64,000 nt of DNA from Jannaschia marina (GCF_013404595.1 NZ_JABVAX010000001.1:434001-498000); one strand, 5' to 3'. Numbered from the stretch's first letter, positions 37,108 to 45,229 are shown. Numbers and translations are program-made. Notes: generated by a model not told the origin, from the letters alone.

Positions 37108-37752
37108 ATGACGATCCGACATCCAATACCGGATGACCTGCTGATGGGATATGCGGCCGGTCATCTTCCTCCAAGCCACGATCTCATCGTGGCGACCGCC
37201 GTGTCGCTCGACGACGATGCCCGCGCCCGCCTTGCCGGGTACGAGGCTCTGGGCGGCGCGCTTCTCGAGGAGATCGCCGAGGAGCCGCTGCGCGATGCGT
37301 CGCTCGATACGGTGATGGCGCGCATCAAGAACGCGCAGCCCGTCACCATCTCGCAGCCCGAGGGGCGCGACGACGTCCTGCCCGCGCCGCTGCGCGAGGC
37401 GGTGGGCGGCGACCTGCGCGCCGTGCGCTGGAAGGCAGCGGGCATGGGCGTGAAACAGGCCCTCCTCGGGAGCGATGCGGGCGGCACGGTGCGCCTCCTG
37501 TCGATCCCGGCGGGTCAGGCGATGCCCGACCACGGGCACAACGGGGCAGAGTTCACGCTTGTCTTGCAGGGGGCCTTCGTCGACGGCGACGACCGTTTCG
37601 CGCGGGGCGACATGGAGGTCGCCGATGCCGCGACCGAACACCAGCCGGTGGCCGACGCGGGCGAGGATTGCATCTGCCTCGTGGTGACGGATGCGCCCCT
37701 GAAGTTCTCGGGCCTTCTGCCCCGGATCGCGCAGCGGTTCCTCAAGATCTGA
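37108..37752 (+). CDS. chrR: ChrR-type anti-sigma factor lacking the N-terminal zinc site
   Basis: The 214-residue product aligns with Rhodobacter sphaeroides ChrR without gaps at the N-terminus (DLLMGYAAGHL, LIVATAVSL, ARARL). The four zinc ligands of the anti-sigma domain (His6, His31, Cys35, Cys38 there) are Pro6, Ala31, Asp35 and Ala38 here. The C-terminal cupin domain keeps its ligands (His142, His144, Glu148, His178) and the Cys188-x-Cys190 pair. It is the only candidate anti-sigma factor next to rpoE. It may hold RpoE without zinc or may be impaired in doing so. Confidence 0.9.
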   Translation: MTIRHPIPDDLLMGYAAGHLPPSHDLIVATAVSLDDDARARLAGYEALGGALLEEIAEEPLRDASLDTVMARIKNAQPVTISQPEGRDDVLPAPLREAVGGDLRAVRWKAAGMGVKQALLGSDAGGTVRLLSIPAGQAMPDHGHNGAEFTLVLQGAFVDGDDRFARGDMEVADAATEHQPVADAGEDCICLVVTDAPLKFSGLLPRIAQRFLKI

Positions 37753-37753
37753 G

Positions 37754-38356
37754 GTGAGCGCGGGCGAGTGGCTCGTCTTCGCGGGGTTCTGGGCGGTCTT
37801 CGTCACTTCGCCCGGGCCGAACGCGGTCAATTGCATACTGACCGCCTGGCAGGCCGGCTTCCGCGCGGCGCTCTGGTGCGTCGCGGCGATTCTCTGCCAG
37901 GCGTTGCTCTTTCTGGGGCTCGCGGCCTCGGGCATCACCGCGCTTCTCGTCTCGATGCCGGGCGCATATGGCGCGCTCAAGTTCGTCGGGGCGCTCGTCC
38001 TGATCGGGCTTGGGCTGCGAGCGTGGGTGCGCGCGTCCGAGCCCGTGTCACCCGTGCCCGTGCCGCGCGGCCGCATCTTCCTGCGGGCCTTCGCGGTGGC
38101 GACGCTCAACGCGAAATCCGTCGCGGGCTACCTCGCCGCCTTCACGCAGTTCGTCGCCACGGACGTGCCGATCTGGTCGCAGATGTCGGTCATCGTGCCG
38201 ACCGCGCTGACGCTCACCGCGCTCAGCTACACGGGTTGGTGCGCGCTCGGCGCGTGGCTTGGCCGCCGGGCGCTCTCGGTGGTGGCGAGCGTCGGCCTCC
38301 GCCGGGCGCTCGCGGCCTGTTTCGTCGCCTACGGCGGGGCGCTCCTGCTTCTCTAG
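37754..38356 (+). CDS. LysE family translocator
   Basis: A 200-residue membrane protein with six transmembrane helices and the family motif TSPGPNAV (residues about 18-25). It probably exports amino acids or related small molecules. The GTG start is one base after the chrR stop, so it may be co-transcribed with rpoE-chrR. Its stop overlaps the stop of convergent creA on the shared bases CTAG. Confidence 0.88.
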   Translation: MSAGEWLVFAGFWAVFVTSPGPNAVNCILTAWQAGFRAALWCVAAILCQALLFLGLAASGITALLVSMPGAYGALKFVGALVLIGLGLRAWVRASEPVSPVPVPRGRIFLRAFAVATLNAKSVAGYLAAFTQFVATDVPIWSQMSVIVPTALTLTALSYTGWCALGAWLGRRALSVVASVGLRRALAACFVAYGGALLLL

Positions 38357-38814
38357 TCGGCGAGGGTCGCGTCGTAGAGCGGAACCGTCGAGATCGACAT
38401 CTTGGCCGAGCCCTGCGTCAGTTCCTGCGCGTGGACGAGGTAGATCAGCGTCTGGTTCGCCTCGTCGAAGATGCGCTTGATGCGGAGCGATTTGAGGATG
38501 ATCGAGCGGCTCTCGCGGAAGACCTGCTCGCCGTCCTCCGACCGGTCGATGTCGCCCAGTCGGATCGGGCCGGTCTGGCGGCAAGCGATGGAGGCGTTCG
38601 AGGGGTCCTCGAACCAGTTGCCGTTCGACAGCCGGTCGATCAGCGAGCGGTCGAAATAGGCGATGTGGCACGTCACGCCCTCGACCTTCGGGTCGGCGAT
38701 GGCGTCGATGATGATGTCGTTGCCGACCCAGTCGACCCCGACCTCTCCGACCTGTTCGGCGGGGGAGGCAAGCGGGGCGAGGAGGAGGGCGGCGAGGAGC
38801 GCGGAATACTTCAT
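38353..38814 (-). CDS. creA: CreA family protein
   Basis: The 153-residue product has a signal peptide (1-18) and the CreA pattern: VGVDWVGNDIIIDAIADPKVEGVTCHI, SNASIACRQTGPI and a C-terminal YLVHAQELTQGSAKMSIS. The protein is periplasmic and of unknown function, named after its E. coli locus. Two Cys may form a disulfide. The end is convergent and overlapping with the LysE gene. Confidence 0.92.
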   Translation of the reverse strand: MKYSALLAALLLAPLASPAEQVGEVGVDWVGNDIIIDAIADPKVEGVTCHIAYFDRSLIDRLSNGNWFEDPSNASIACRQTGPIRLGDIDRSEDGEQVFRESRSIILKSLRIKRIFDEANQTLIYLVHAQELTQGSAKMSISTVPLYDATLAD

Positions 38815-38893
38815 AGGGCCAAAACGGCAGGGCGGGCAGGGCGGTTCCCCCGGATGCCTTAATTCCGTCCCGAAGCGATGCTATGGCCTCTCC

Positions 38894-39148
38894 ATGCTGA
38901 TCTTCCTCGCCCTCCAGTCCCTCGTCTTCGCGGCCTGGGTCGTCATCTCCTTCGGGATACTGCTCGGCCTCTTCGGGCGGGCGATGGGGCGAGACCCCGG
39001 GCTGCCCGGTCCGGCAGCGCAGGTCGGTATCGTGCAGGATTACATGTCGGACCCGATGACGCGTCTCCGGCGCAGGCTCTGGGTCGGGCTGACCGTGCTT
39101 CTGCTCGCGTGTTCGGTGGGCACGGGGTTCATCTTCGCAACGCTCTGA
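38894..39148 (+). CDS. small two-TM membrane protein
   Basis: An 84-residue protein with transmembrane helices at about residues 3-25 and 62-82 and a polar middle (GRDPGLPGPAAQVGIVQDYMSDPMTRLRRR). It lies between creA and an rluA-type gene. No Shine-Dalgarno is obvious, but hydrophobicity and codon bias support coding. No family recognised. Confidence 0.6.
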   Translation: MLIFLALQSLVFAAWVVISFGILLGLFGRAMGRDPGLPGPAAQVGIVQDYMSDPMTRLRRRLWVGLTVLLLACSVGTGFIFATL

Positions 39149-39195
39149 CGCGCGCCTCTCTGGCCAAGGCGGGCGATGCGGGCTAGGCGCGGGCC

Positions 39196-39849
39196 ATGAC
39201 CGGACCGACGACACCCTACGACCCGCCACGGGGGCCGATTCCCGTGATCCACCGGGACGACCACCTGCTCGTGGTCGACAAGCCGCAGGGCCTTCTCTCG
39301 GTCCCGGGACGGGGAGAGCATCTGGCCGACTGCCTCCTGACGCGGCTCGCCGCCGAGTATCCGGAAGTCCTGCTCTGTCACCGGCTCGACCGCGATACTT
39401 CCGGGATCATGGTTTTCGCGCTGACGAAGGAGGGGCAGCGCAAGATGGGGCGCATGTTCGAGGTGAAGCGCATCAAGAAGCGCTACATCGCCCGCGTGTC
39501 TGGCGAGGTGGTCGAGGAGAAGGGGACGATCGACCTGCCGCTCATCGTTGACTGGCCCAACCGGCCGTTACAGCACGTCGATTTCGAGCGCGGCAAGCCG
39601 GCCGTCACCGACTGGCGGCGCGTCGCGGTCGAGGCGGGGACGACGCGCATGGCGCTGATGCCACGCACGGGGCGCAGTCATCAGCTGCGTGTCCATATGC
39701 GGGAGTTGGGCCATCCGATCCTGGGCGATCCGTTCTATTCGCAGGACCCGGAGGCCTGGCCGCGCATGATGCTCCACGCCGAAGGCCTGAAGTTCGAGCA
39801 CCCGGTGACGGGACAGGTGATGCGGCTCGAGGCCCCCTGTCCGTTCTGA
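39196..39849 (+). CDS. RluA family pseudouridine synthase
   Basis: The 217-residue catalytic domain has the active-site motif CHRLDRDTSGIMVF (Asp at about residue 67) and RTGRSHQLRVHM. There is no S4 domain. Size and the absence of an N-terminal S4 domain fit the RluA class that modifies 23S rRNA U746 and tRNA U32, though the exact target cannot be read. Confidence 0.92.
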   Translation: MTGPTTPYDPPRGPIPVIHRDDHLLVVDKPQGLLSVPGRGEHLADCLLTRLAAEYPEVLLCHRLDRDTSGIMVFALTKEGQRKMGRMFEVKRIKKRYIARVSGEVVEEKGTIDLPLIVDWPNRPLQHVDFERGKPAVTDWRRVAVEAGTTRMALMPRTGRSHQLRVHMRELGHPILGDPFYSQDPEAWPRMMLHAEGLKFEHPVTGQVMRLEAPCPF

Positions 39850-39925
39850 CGCCCCCGATCGCCGCCTTTCCATGGCGCGCCGCGGCGCATAGGTATCGGG
39901 GACACGCACGAGCAAGGAGTTTGCC

Positions 39926-40582
39926 ATGAGCCTGCGCATCAATCAGGTCGTTCCCGACTTCGAGGCCGAGACCAGCGATGGCCCGATCCGCTTCCACGAC
40001 TGGATCGGCGACAGCTGGGCGATCCTGTTCAGCCACCCGAAGGACTTCACGCCCGTCTGCACCACCGAGTTCGGGGCCGTGGCCCAGCTTGCCGACGAAT
40101 GGGAGAAGCGGAGCGTCAAGGTCATCGGCATCTCGGTCGACGGCGTCGAGGACCACAGGAAATGGAAGGGCGACATCGAGACCTTCGGCGGCGCGAAAGC
40201 CGGCTTCCCGATCATCGCGGATGCGGGCCTCGAGGTGTCGAAGGCCTACGACATGCTGCCCGCCGATGCCTATCTGCCCGACGGACGCACGCCGAACGAC
40301 ACGGCGACGGTGCGCTCGGTCTATGTGATCGGGCCGGACAAGCAGTTGAAACTGTCGATGACCTACCCGATGAACGTCGGCCGCAACTTCGCCGAGATCC
40401 TGCGCGCGGTCGATGCGCTCCAGGCGGCCGCGAAACACGGCGTCGCCATGCCCGCCAACTGGGAGCGCGGACGCGACGTGGTCATCCCGGCGACGGTCTC
40501 GGACGAGGACGCGAAGGCGAAGTTCGGCGAGTTTACCACGCATTTCCCGTATCTGCGGATGACGAAGGACCCATCGGCCTGA
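39926..40582 (+). CDS. peroxiredoxin, Prx6 (1-Cys) type
   Basis: The 218-residue product has the peroxidatic motif DFTPVCTTEFG (Cys at about 47) and the long Prx6 C-terminal domain (WERGRDVVIPATVSDEDAKAKF). No second conserved resolving Cys is present, so it acts as a 1-Cys enzyme reducing H2O2 or lipid peroxides. AAGGAG lies about 10 bases upstream. A terminator shared with rpmJ follows. Confidence 0.95.
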   Translation: MSLRINQVVPDFEAETSDGPIRFHDWIGDSWAILFSHPKDFTPVCTTEFGAVAQLADEWEKRSVKVIGISVDGVEDHRKWKGDIETFGGAKAGFPIIADAGLEVSKAYDMLPADAYLPDGRTPNDTATVRSVYVIGPDKQLKLSMTYPMNVGRNFAEILRAVDALQAAAKHGVAMPANWERGRDVVIPATVSDEDAKAKFGEFTTHFPYLRMTKDPSA

Positions 40583-40637
40583 TCGCCGGGGGTCGGGTCG
40601 CGCGCCCCGGCCCACTCGATGTTGACGGACACGAAAA

Positions 40638-40665
40638 GGGCCGCGTCCCATCCGGGATGCGGCCC
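40638..40665 (-). terminator. terminator of rpmJ, convergent with peroxiredoxin
   Basis: A 12-bp stem with one G-T wobble (40638-40649 with 40654-40665, loop ATCC). On the minus strand it is followed at once by CTTTTCG, giving a four-base U-run for the rpmJ transcript. It may also stop transcription from the peroxiredoxin side. Confidence 0.8.
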
Positions 40666-40687
40666 ATCGTTTGCGCGCGGCGGCGGC

Positions 40688-40813
40688 TTAGCCCTGGCGG
40701 GCCTTGAAGCGGCGCTGCGTCTTGTTGATCACGTAGACCCGGCCCTTGCGGCGCACGACGCGGCAATCGCGGTGACGGCTCTTCAGCGACCGGAGCGAGT
40801 TGCGAACCTTCAT
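40688..40813 (-). CDS. rpmJ: 50S ribosomal protein L36 (zinc-free type)
   Basis: The 41-residue product [17 protein letters not shown]... ends [10 protein letters not shown] and is a type-B (YkgO-like) L36. Only one Cys is present, so the zinc ribbon of the other L36 form is missing; this is the common form in alphaproteobacteria. AGGAG stands upstream of the ATG. A longer in-frame reading back through the tRNA gene is an artefact. Confidence 0.95.
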   Translation of the reverse strand: MKVRNSLRSLKSRHRDCRVVRRKGRVYVINKTQRRFKARQG

Positions 40814-40881
40814 GGTTGCTCTCCTGATGCCTGCGGGGGTGACGCCCCGGGTTGGTGTCTGCCCCGTCGAGGGGCGGTGAA

Positions 40882-40956
40882 TGGTGGGCGATACTGGGAT
40901 CGAACCAGTGACCCCTTCGATGTCAACGAAGTGCTCTACCGCTGAGCTAATCGCCC
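40882..40956 (-). tRNA. tRNA-Val (GAC)
   Basis: A 75-base cloverleaf on the minus strand with 7-bp acceptor GGGCGAT/ATCGCCC, D-arm AGCTCAGCGGTAGAGCA, anticodon loop TTGACAT (anticodon GAC) and T-arm CTGGTTCGATCCCAG. The 3' CCA is encoded. It lies between rpmJ and the amidohydrolase gene. Confidence 0.97.
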
Positions 40957-41090
40957 GACACGATGGAACCGCCTCTGCGGCCCCTCCGATTGGTGCGCGG
41001 TGGATAGAGTCTTTCACTTTGGCGCGCAAGGGGGCTTTCGACACTTTGTTCGACGCACTATTCTATCCCCTCAAGGAGCACTTACGACCG

Positions 41091-41948
41091 ATGGCAAGAC
41101 AGCCGTTCCGACTGGCCCTACCCGACTTGGCGACCGCCCCCGTGGTGGTGGCCTCTCCGCATTCGGGCCGGGAGTACGACGACGACTTCATGGGCACGAC
41201 GGTTCTCGATCTCGGTCTCATCCGGTCGTCGGAGGACGCCTTCGTCGACATGCTCGTGGAGGGCGTGACGGACATCGGCGTGCCCTTCATCGCCGCGGGA
41301 ATGCCGCGCGCTTTCATCGACCTCAACCGGGCGGCCGAAGAGCTCGACCCCGCCGTCATCCGGGATGTGCCGCGCGGCAACACGAACCCGCGGGTCAGTT
41401 CGGGGCTCGGCGTGATTCCCCGCGTCGTCGCGCAGGGACGCGCGATCTACCGCGGCAAGATCAGCAAGGCGGAGGCCCGCCATCGGATCGAGGCGTTCTG
41501 GCGTCCCTATCACGATCAGCTCGATGCGCTCCTGTCGGCGGCGCGCACGCAGTTCGGTCAGGCGATCCTGCTCGATTGCCATTCCATGCCGCACGAAGCG
41601 ATCGCAGGGGCCACGGCCAAGGGTCGGCAGGCGGAGATCGTTCTGGGCGATCGGTTTGGTTCCTCTGCCGCGGCGCATCATGTCGACGCGCTCGAGGAGA
41701 TCTTCAGGGGCCTTGGCTTCCGCGTCGCGCGCAACGCCCCCTTCGCGGGGGCCTATATCACCCAGGCCTACGGCCAGCCCGAGCGCGACCGCCACGCGAT
41801 CCAGATCGAGATCGACCGCGCGCTCTACATGGACGAGGATCGGGTGGAGCGGACGGAGAATTTCGCGGCCGTCCGCAACCTGATGGTCGAGGCGATCGGG
41901 CAGTTCTGCGACGGCTTGCGCGGCCCCCGCGATCTGGCCGCCGAATAG
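41091..41948 (+). CDS. N-formylglutamate amidohydrolase family protein
   Basis: A 285-residue protein of the FGase family: SPHSGREYDDDF (residues about 20-31), DLNRAAEEL, ILLDCHSMPHE and FAGAYITQAYGQP, which carry the zinc and catalytic residues. The last enzyme of one histidine-degradation route is in this family, but no hut genes are nearby and paralogs have other substrates. The ATG at 41091 is preceded by AAGGAG. The frame upstream runs through tRNA-Val and is rejected. Confidence 0.9.
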   Translation: MARQPFRLALPDLATAPVVVASPHSGREYDDDFMGTTVLDLGLIRSSEDAFVDMLVEGVTDIGVPFIAAGMPRAFIDLNRAAEELDPAVIRDVPRGNTNPRVSSGLGVIPRVVAQGRAIYRGKISKAEARHRIEAFWRPYHDQLDALLSAARTQFGQAILLDCHSMPHEAIAGATAKGRQAEIVLGDRFGSSAAAHHVDALEEIFRGLGFRVARNAPFAGAYITQAYGQPERDRHAIQIEIDRALYMDEDRVERTENFAAVRNLMVEAIGQFCDGLRGPRDLAAE

Positions 41949-41967
41949 GCGGGGCTCGGAGCCGCTG

Positions 41968-43221
41968 CTACCGTAGTGAGCGGCCCTTGCGAATGGCGTC
42001 CGGGCCGAAGCGGGCGCGGATGGCGTCGGTCGCCCGCTCCGCTTCCATCCGCTTGCCGGCCTCCGGGTCGAGGAGATCGCCGCCCCGGTCGGCCTCGTCA
42101 CCCGGCACGAGGTCCGACAGGCCCACCCCGATGAGCCGCGCCGGCCCGGTGTCGCCCGTTGCGTCGAAGAGTTGGCGTGCCTCGCGATAGATGCGGTCGG
42201 CGAGCTGCGTCGGATCGGACAGCGCGTGGCGCCGGGTGATCGTGCGGAAATCGGCGCGCTTGAGCTTGAGCGTCACGACCCGTCCGGCCAGGTCCTTCGC
42301 CTTGGCGCGGGCGGAGACCTGCTCGGACAGACGCCAGAGATGCCCGTCGAGGACGTCGCGGTCGGCCGTATCCTCGCGGAACGTCGTCTCCTTCGAGATC
42401 GACTTGACCGGACGGCGCGCGCTGACGGCGCGCCGGTCCTGCCCGCGGGCAAGGTGCCAGAGCCGGTCGCCCATCGTGCCGAAGCGGCGGACGAGGTCGG
42501 CGTGGTCCCATCGCTTCAGGTCGGCGATCGTGTTGATGCCCGCCGCTTTCAGCGCCTCCTGCCCGACGAGGCCGACGCCCCAGATGATGCCCACGGGTTT
42601 CGGATCGAGGAAGGTCTCGGTCTCGGCCGCGCCGATGACGGAGAAGCCGCGCGGCTTGTCGAGATCGGAGGCGATCTTGGCCAGGAACTTGTTGTGGCTG
42701 AGGCCGATGGAGCCCGTGATCCCGATCTCGTCGCGCATCCGCCGCGTGAGCCGGGCCAGCATGACGGCGGGCGGAGCCCCGTGGAGGCGGGCCGTGCCGG
42801 TGAGGTCGAGGAAGGCCTCGTCGAGGGAGAGCGGCTCGATCGCGGGCGTCAGTTCCTCCATCATCGCGCGGATCTGCCGCGAGATCTCGACGTAGAGGTC
42901 CATCCGTCCCTTCAGGACCACGGCATCGGGGCAGAGCTTCAGGGCCTGGAACATCGGCATGGCCGAGCGCACGCCCCGGATGCGCGCCACGTAGCAGCAG
43001 GTCGAGACCACGCCGCGCCGCCCGCCGCCGATGATGACGGGCTTGTCCGCCAGTTCGGGCCGGTCGCGTTTCTCGACGCTGGCGTAGAAGGCATCGCAAT
43101 CCATATGCGCGATGGTCAGGTCGAAGAGCTCCGGGTGCGCCACGACGCGCGGACTGCGGCACGCGGGGCAGCGCGCCCCGGTCTCGAAGGTCGTCAGGCA
43201 TTGGCGGCAGAGCGCGGGCAT
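41968..43221 (-). CDS. dinB: DNA polymerase IV with N-terminal zinc ribbon
   Basis: The 417-residue Y-family polymerase has the catalytic motifs HMDCDAFYASVEKRD (about residues 38-52) and PLSLDEAFLDLTG, plus the little-finger domain and a short C-terminal tail. It begins with a four-Cys zinc-ribbon-like module (Cys5, Cys8, Cys18, Cys21) ahead of the palm, an addition not present in E. coli DinB. The ATG at 43221 starts with the zinc motif. A degenerate LexA-like box lies 11 bases upstream. It is convergent with the amidohydrolase gene. Confidence 0.93.
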   Translation of the reverse strand: MPALCRQCLTTFETGARCPACRSPRVVAHPELFDLTIAHMDCDAFYASVEKRDRPELADKPVIIGGGRRGVVSTCCYVARIRGVRSAMPMFQALKLCPDAVVLKGRMDLYVEISRQIRAMMEELTPAIEPLSLDEAFLDLTGTARLHGAPPAVMLARLTRRMRDEIGITGSIGLSHNKFLAKIASDLDKPRGFSVIGAAETETFLDPKPVGIIWGVGLVGQEALKAAGINTIADLKRWDHADLVRRFGTMGDRLWHLARGQDRRAVSARRPVKSISKETTFREDTADRDVLDGHLWRLSEQVSARAKAKDLAGRVVTLKLKRADFRTITRRHALSDPTQLADRIYREARQLFDATGDTGPARLIGVGLSDLVPGDEADRGGDLLDPEAGKRMEAERATDAIRARFGPDAIRKGRSLR

Positions 43222-43231
43222 GGGCGCTTTT

Positions 43232-43246
43232 GTACCTGTAATGTTC
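43232..43246. promoter_or_regulatory. degenerate LexA-type box upstream of dinB
   Basis: GTAC-N7-GTTC lies 11 bases upstream of the dinB start. Alphaproteobacterial LexA recognises GTTC-N7-GTTC, so there is one mismatch. An SOS link for dinB is plausible but this site is weak evidence. Confidence 0.35.
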
Positions 43247-43312
43247 GACCGGCGGAACCGGAGAGCGGCGCTGCCGGTTCTATGCCAGAGACATACACCG
43301 ATGGAGGGCCAT

Positions 43313-43651
43313 ATGGCTTCGGACGACCACACCAACACCAAACCCGAAAACACGCCGCAATCCACCCACACGACCCATATCGAGCGCACCAGCTCCGGCG
43401 GCGGCAACTCGGCACTCTGGCTGATCCTCGGCGCGGTGATCGCGGCGGTCGCGATCTACTTCTTCGTCGCCGGCGGGGGCGACCCGTCGACGGCGGGGGA
43501 TGCGGTCGAGGGGGCCGCGACCGCGGCGGGCGATGCCGCCGAGTCTGCTGCGGAATCGGCCGAAAGTGCCGCCGAATCGGCCGCTGGCGCCGCCGAATCC
43601 GCGGGCGATGCCGCCGAGAGTGCCGCCGAGGATGGCGACAGCGGCAACTGA
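43313..43651 (+). CDS. small membrane-anchored protein with Ala/Ser/Glu-rich repeat tail
   Basis: A 112-residue protein. A polar N-terminus (Thr/Ser/His-rich, 1-38) precedes one transmembrane helix (about 42-62). The tail (about 70-112) is built from imperfect AAESA/AGDAAES units that would form a long amphipathic helix. The ATG at 43313 has GGAGGG upstream, and a strong terminator follows, so the gene is probably real and monocistronic. No family recognised. Confidence 0.75.
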   Translation: MASDDHTNTKPENTPQSTHTTHIERTSSGGGNSALWLILGAVIAAVAIYFFVAGGGDPSTAGDAVEGAATAAGDAAESAAESAESAAESAAGAAESAGDAAESAAEDGDSGN

Positions 43652-43672
43652 CCGCGCCGTCACCGGCATCGG

Positions 43673-43698
43673 GGGGCATCCGAAGGGGTGCCCCTTTT
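43673..43698 (+). terminator. rho-independent terminator after the Ala-rich protein gene
   Basis: A 9-bp stem (43673-43681 with 43686-43694, one T-G wobble) with loop GAAG is followed directly by TTTT. It starts 22 bases after the stop at 43651. Confidence 0.85.
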
Positions 43699-43816
43699 GC
43701 CGTCCGTCCGATGCGACCGGTTTGCCACAGGGCGGACGTGACGGCGTCTCCCCCGGTCCCGTGTGTGCCGCGGGGGTATTATATTTCCCTGCACATTATT
43801 CCGAGCGGGGACGGCC

Positions 43817-44710
43817 ATGAACATCGAAGACGACCTTTTGACCTTTGCGGGCGAGAACGCGGTACTGATCGCCATCGCGATCTTCGTCATCGTCTGCATC
43901 CTGCTCGGCGTGCGCATCGTGCCGCAGTCGGAAAAATACGTCGTCGAGCGTTTCGGCCGCCTGCGCAGCGTGCTGGGTCCGGGCATCAACCTGATCGTTC
44001 CCTTCCTCGACCGGGTCGCGCACAAGATCTCGATCCTCGAACGCCAGCTCCCGAACGCCAATCAGGACGCGATCACCCGCGACAACGTGCTCGTGCAGGT
44101 CGAGACGAGCGTGTTCTACCGCATTCTGCAGCCCGAGAAGACGGTCTACCGCATCCGGGACGTCGACGGGGCCATCGCGACGACGGTCGCCGGTATCGTG
44201 CGCGCGGAGATCGGTATGATGGAACTTGACGAGGTGCAGTCGAACCGCGCGCAGGTCATCGCCAAGATCAAGTCGCAGGTCGCCGACGCCGTCGACGACT
44301 GGGGGATCGAGGTCACGCGCGCCGAAATCCTCGACGTCGATCTCGATGCGCAGACGCGCGAGGCGATGATGCAGCAGCTCAACGCAGAACGCGCCCGCCG
44401 TGCACAGGTAACGGAGGCCGAGGGCCAGCGCCGCGCGGTGGAACTCGCCGCCGACGCCGAACTCTACGCCGCCGAGCAGGCCGCGAAGGCACGGCGGATC
44501 ACGGCGGATGCGGAGGCCTATGCCACGGGCGTCGTCGCACAGGCGATCGCCGAGAACGGGCTGGAGGCCGCGCAGTATCAGGTCGCGCTCAAGCAGGTCG
44601 AGGCGCTCGGAATACTGGGGCAAGGCGGCGGGTCACAGACCGTCGTGGTGCCCGCCTCGGCAATGGATGCCTTCGGCGAGGCGTTCAAGATGCTCAAGGG
44701 GCGCGGCTGA
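43817..44710 (+). CDS. SPFH/band 7 membrane protease-associated protein (QmcA-like)
   Basis: The 297-residue product has an N-terminal transmembrane helix (about residues 14-33), a band-7 domain (SEKYVVERFGRLRSVLGPGIN onward, with ILERQLPNANQDAITRDN) and a C-terminal coiled coil rich in Ala/Glu/Gln. Family members form large ring or cage assemblies in the inner membrane. An NfeD-like gene overlaps its stop by one base, the standard partner pairing. Confidence 0.93.
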   Translation: MNIEDDLLTFAGENAVLIAIAIFVIVCILLGVRIVPQSEKYVVERFGRLRSVLGPGINLIVPFLDRVAHKISILERQLPNANQDAITRDNVLVQVETSVFYRILQPEKTVYRIRDVDGAIATTVAGIVRAEIGMMELDEVQSNRAQVIAKIKSQVADAVDDWGIEVTRAEILDVDLDAQTREAMMQQLNAERARRAQVTEAEGQRRAVELAADAELYAAEQAAKARRITADAEAYATGVVAQAIAENGLEAAQYQVALKQVEALGILGQGGGSQTVVVPASAMDAFGEAFKMLKGRG

Positions 44711-44994
44711 TGTTCGCGACCTGGTGGGCCTGGGCGCTGGCGGCGCTCGTCCTCGGCATTCTCGAGGTGGTCGCGCCGACCTATATCCTCCTCGGCTTCG
44801 CGATCGGGGCCGGGGCCGTGTCGGCGGGGCTCGTGACCGGTCTCCTCGACGGGCTCGTGGCCTCCGCCTACGGGCCCGCATGGCTCGGGGTAATCTTCGC
44901 GGTGCTGTCGCTCATTGCGTGGCTCGCGCTCCGGGCGCTCTTCGGGAAGCCCGGCGGGTCGGCGGAGACCTTCGAGAAGGACATCAACGAGTGA
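44710..44994 (+). CDS. NfeD-like membrane protein
   Basis: A 94-residue protein with three transmembrane segments (about 3-20, 26-45 and 56-76), starting on the last base of the SPFH stop. It corresponds to the short NfeD form without the C-terminal OB domain, similar to YbbK partners of QmcA. It probably regulates or stabilises the SPFH assembly. Confidence 0.88.
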   Translation: MFATWWAWALAALVLGILEVVAPTYILLGFAIGAGAVSAGLVTGLLDGLVASAYGPAWLGVIFAVLSLIAWLALRALFGKPGGSAETFEKDINE

Positions 44995-45200
44995 TCCCGG
45001 CGCTCGTGCTCGCCTGTGTCGGGCTCGCGCTCGCCATCTGGGTGTTCGGACGCCGACCGCGCGCAAACCCCTGCGCCTGGTCGGATACGGGCTATCGTAA
45101 CGGCCGGATGCACGAGTTTCGCTGCGAGACCTGCGGCATCACGGGGTTCGGGCGGGACGGGCAGGTGCCCCGCGTGTGCAAGCGTGGGCTTGGCCGCTAG
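44991..45200 (+). CDS. small membrane-anchored zinc-ribbon protein
   Basis: A 69-residue product from a GTG overlapping the NfeD stop. One N-terminal helix (2-19) is followed by a possible zinc-binding module with FRCETCGITGFGRDG and VCKRG. The overlap ties it to the SPFH/NfeD pair. No family recognised. Confidence 0.65.
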   Translation: MIPALVLACVGLALAIWVFGRRPRANPCAWSDTGYRNGRMHEFRCETCGITGFGRDGQVPRVCKRGLGR

Positions 45201-45229
45201 CGGGTCAGAGGCGCGCAAGGGCCTGCCCG

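Noticed and set aside
40881..41090. In-frame ATG upstream of the amidohydrolase gene giving a 355-residue protein
   Set aside because: The added N-terminus ([15 protein letters not shown]...) is the antisense translation of tRNA-Val, a known annotation artefact. The ATG at 41091 has a ribosome-binding site and gives normal family length.
43243..43258. 16-base palindrome GTTC-N8-GAAC upstream of dinB as an E. coli-like operator
   Set aside because: Alphaproteobacterial LexA binds a direct repeat with a 7-base spacer. The palindrome does not fit, and such short symmetry is common in GC-rich DNA.
43540..43640. Short repeated units in the Ala-rich gene considered as a CRISPR-like array
   Set aside because: Units are in-frame codon repeats of 15-24 bases without spacers, inside a coding sequence with its own terminator.
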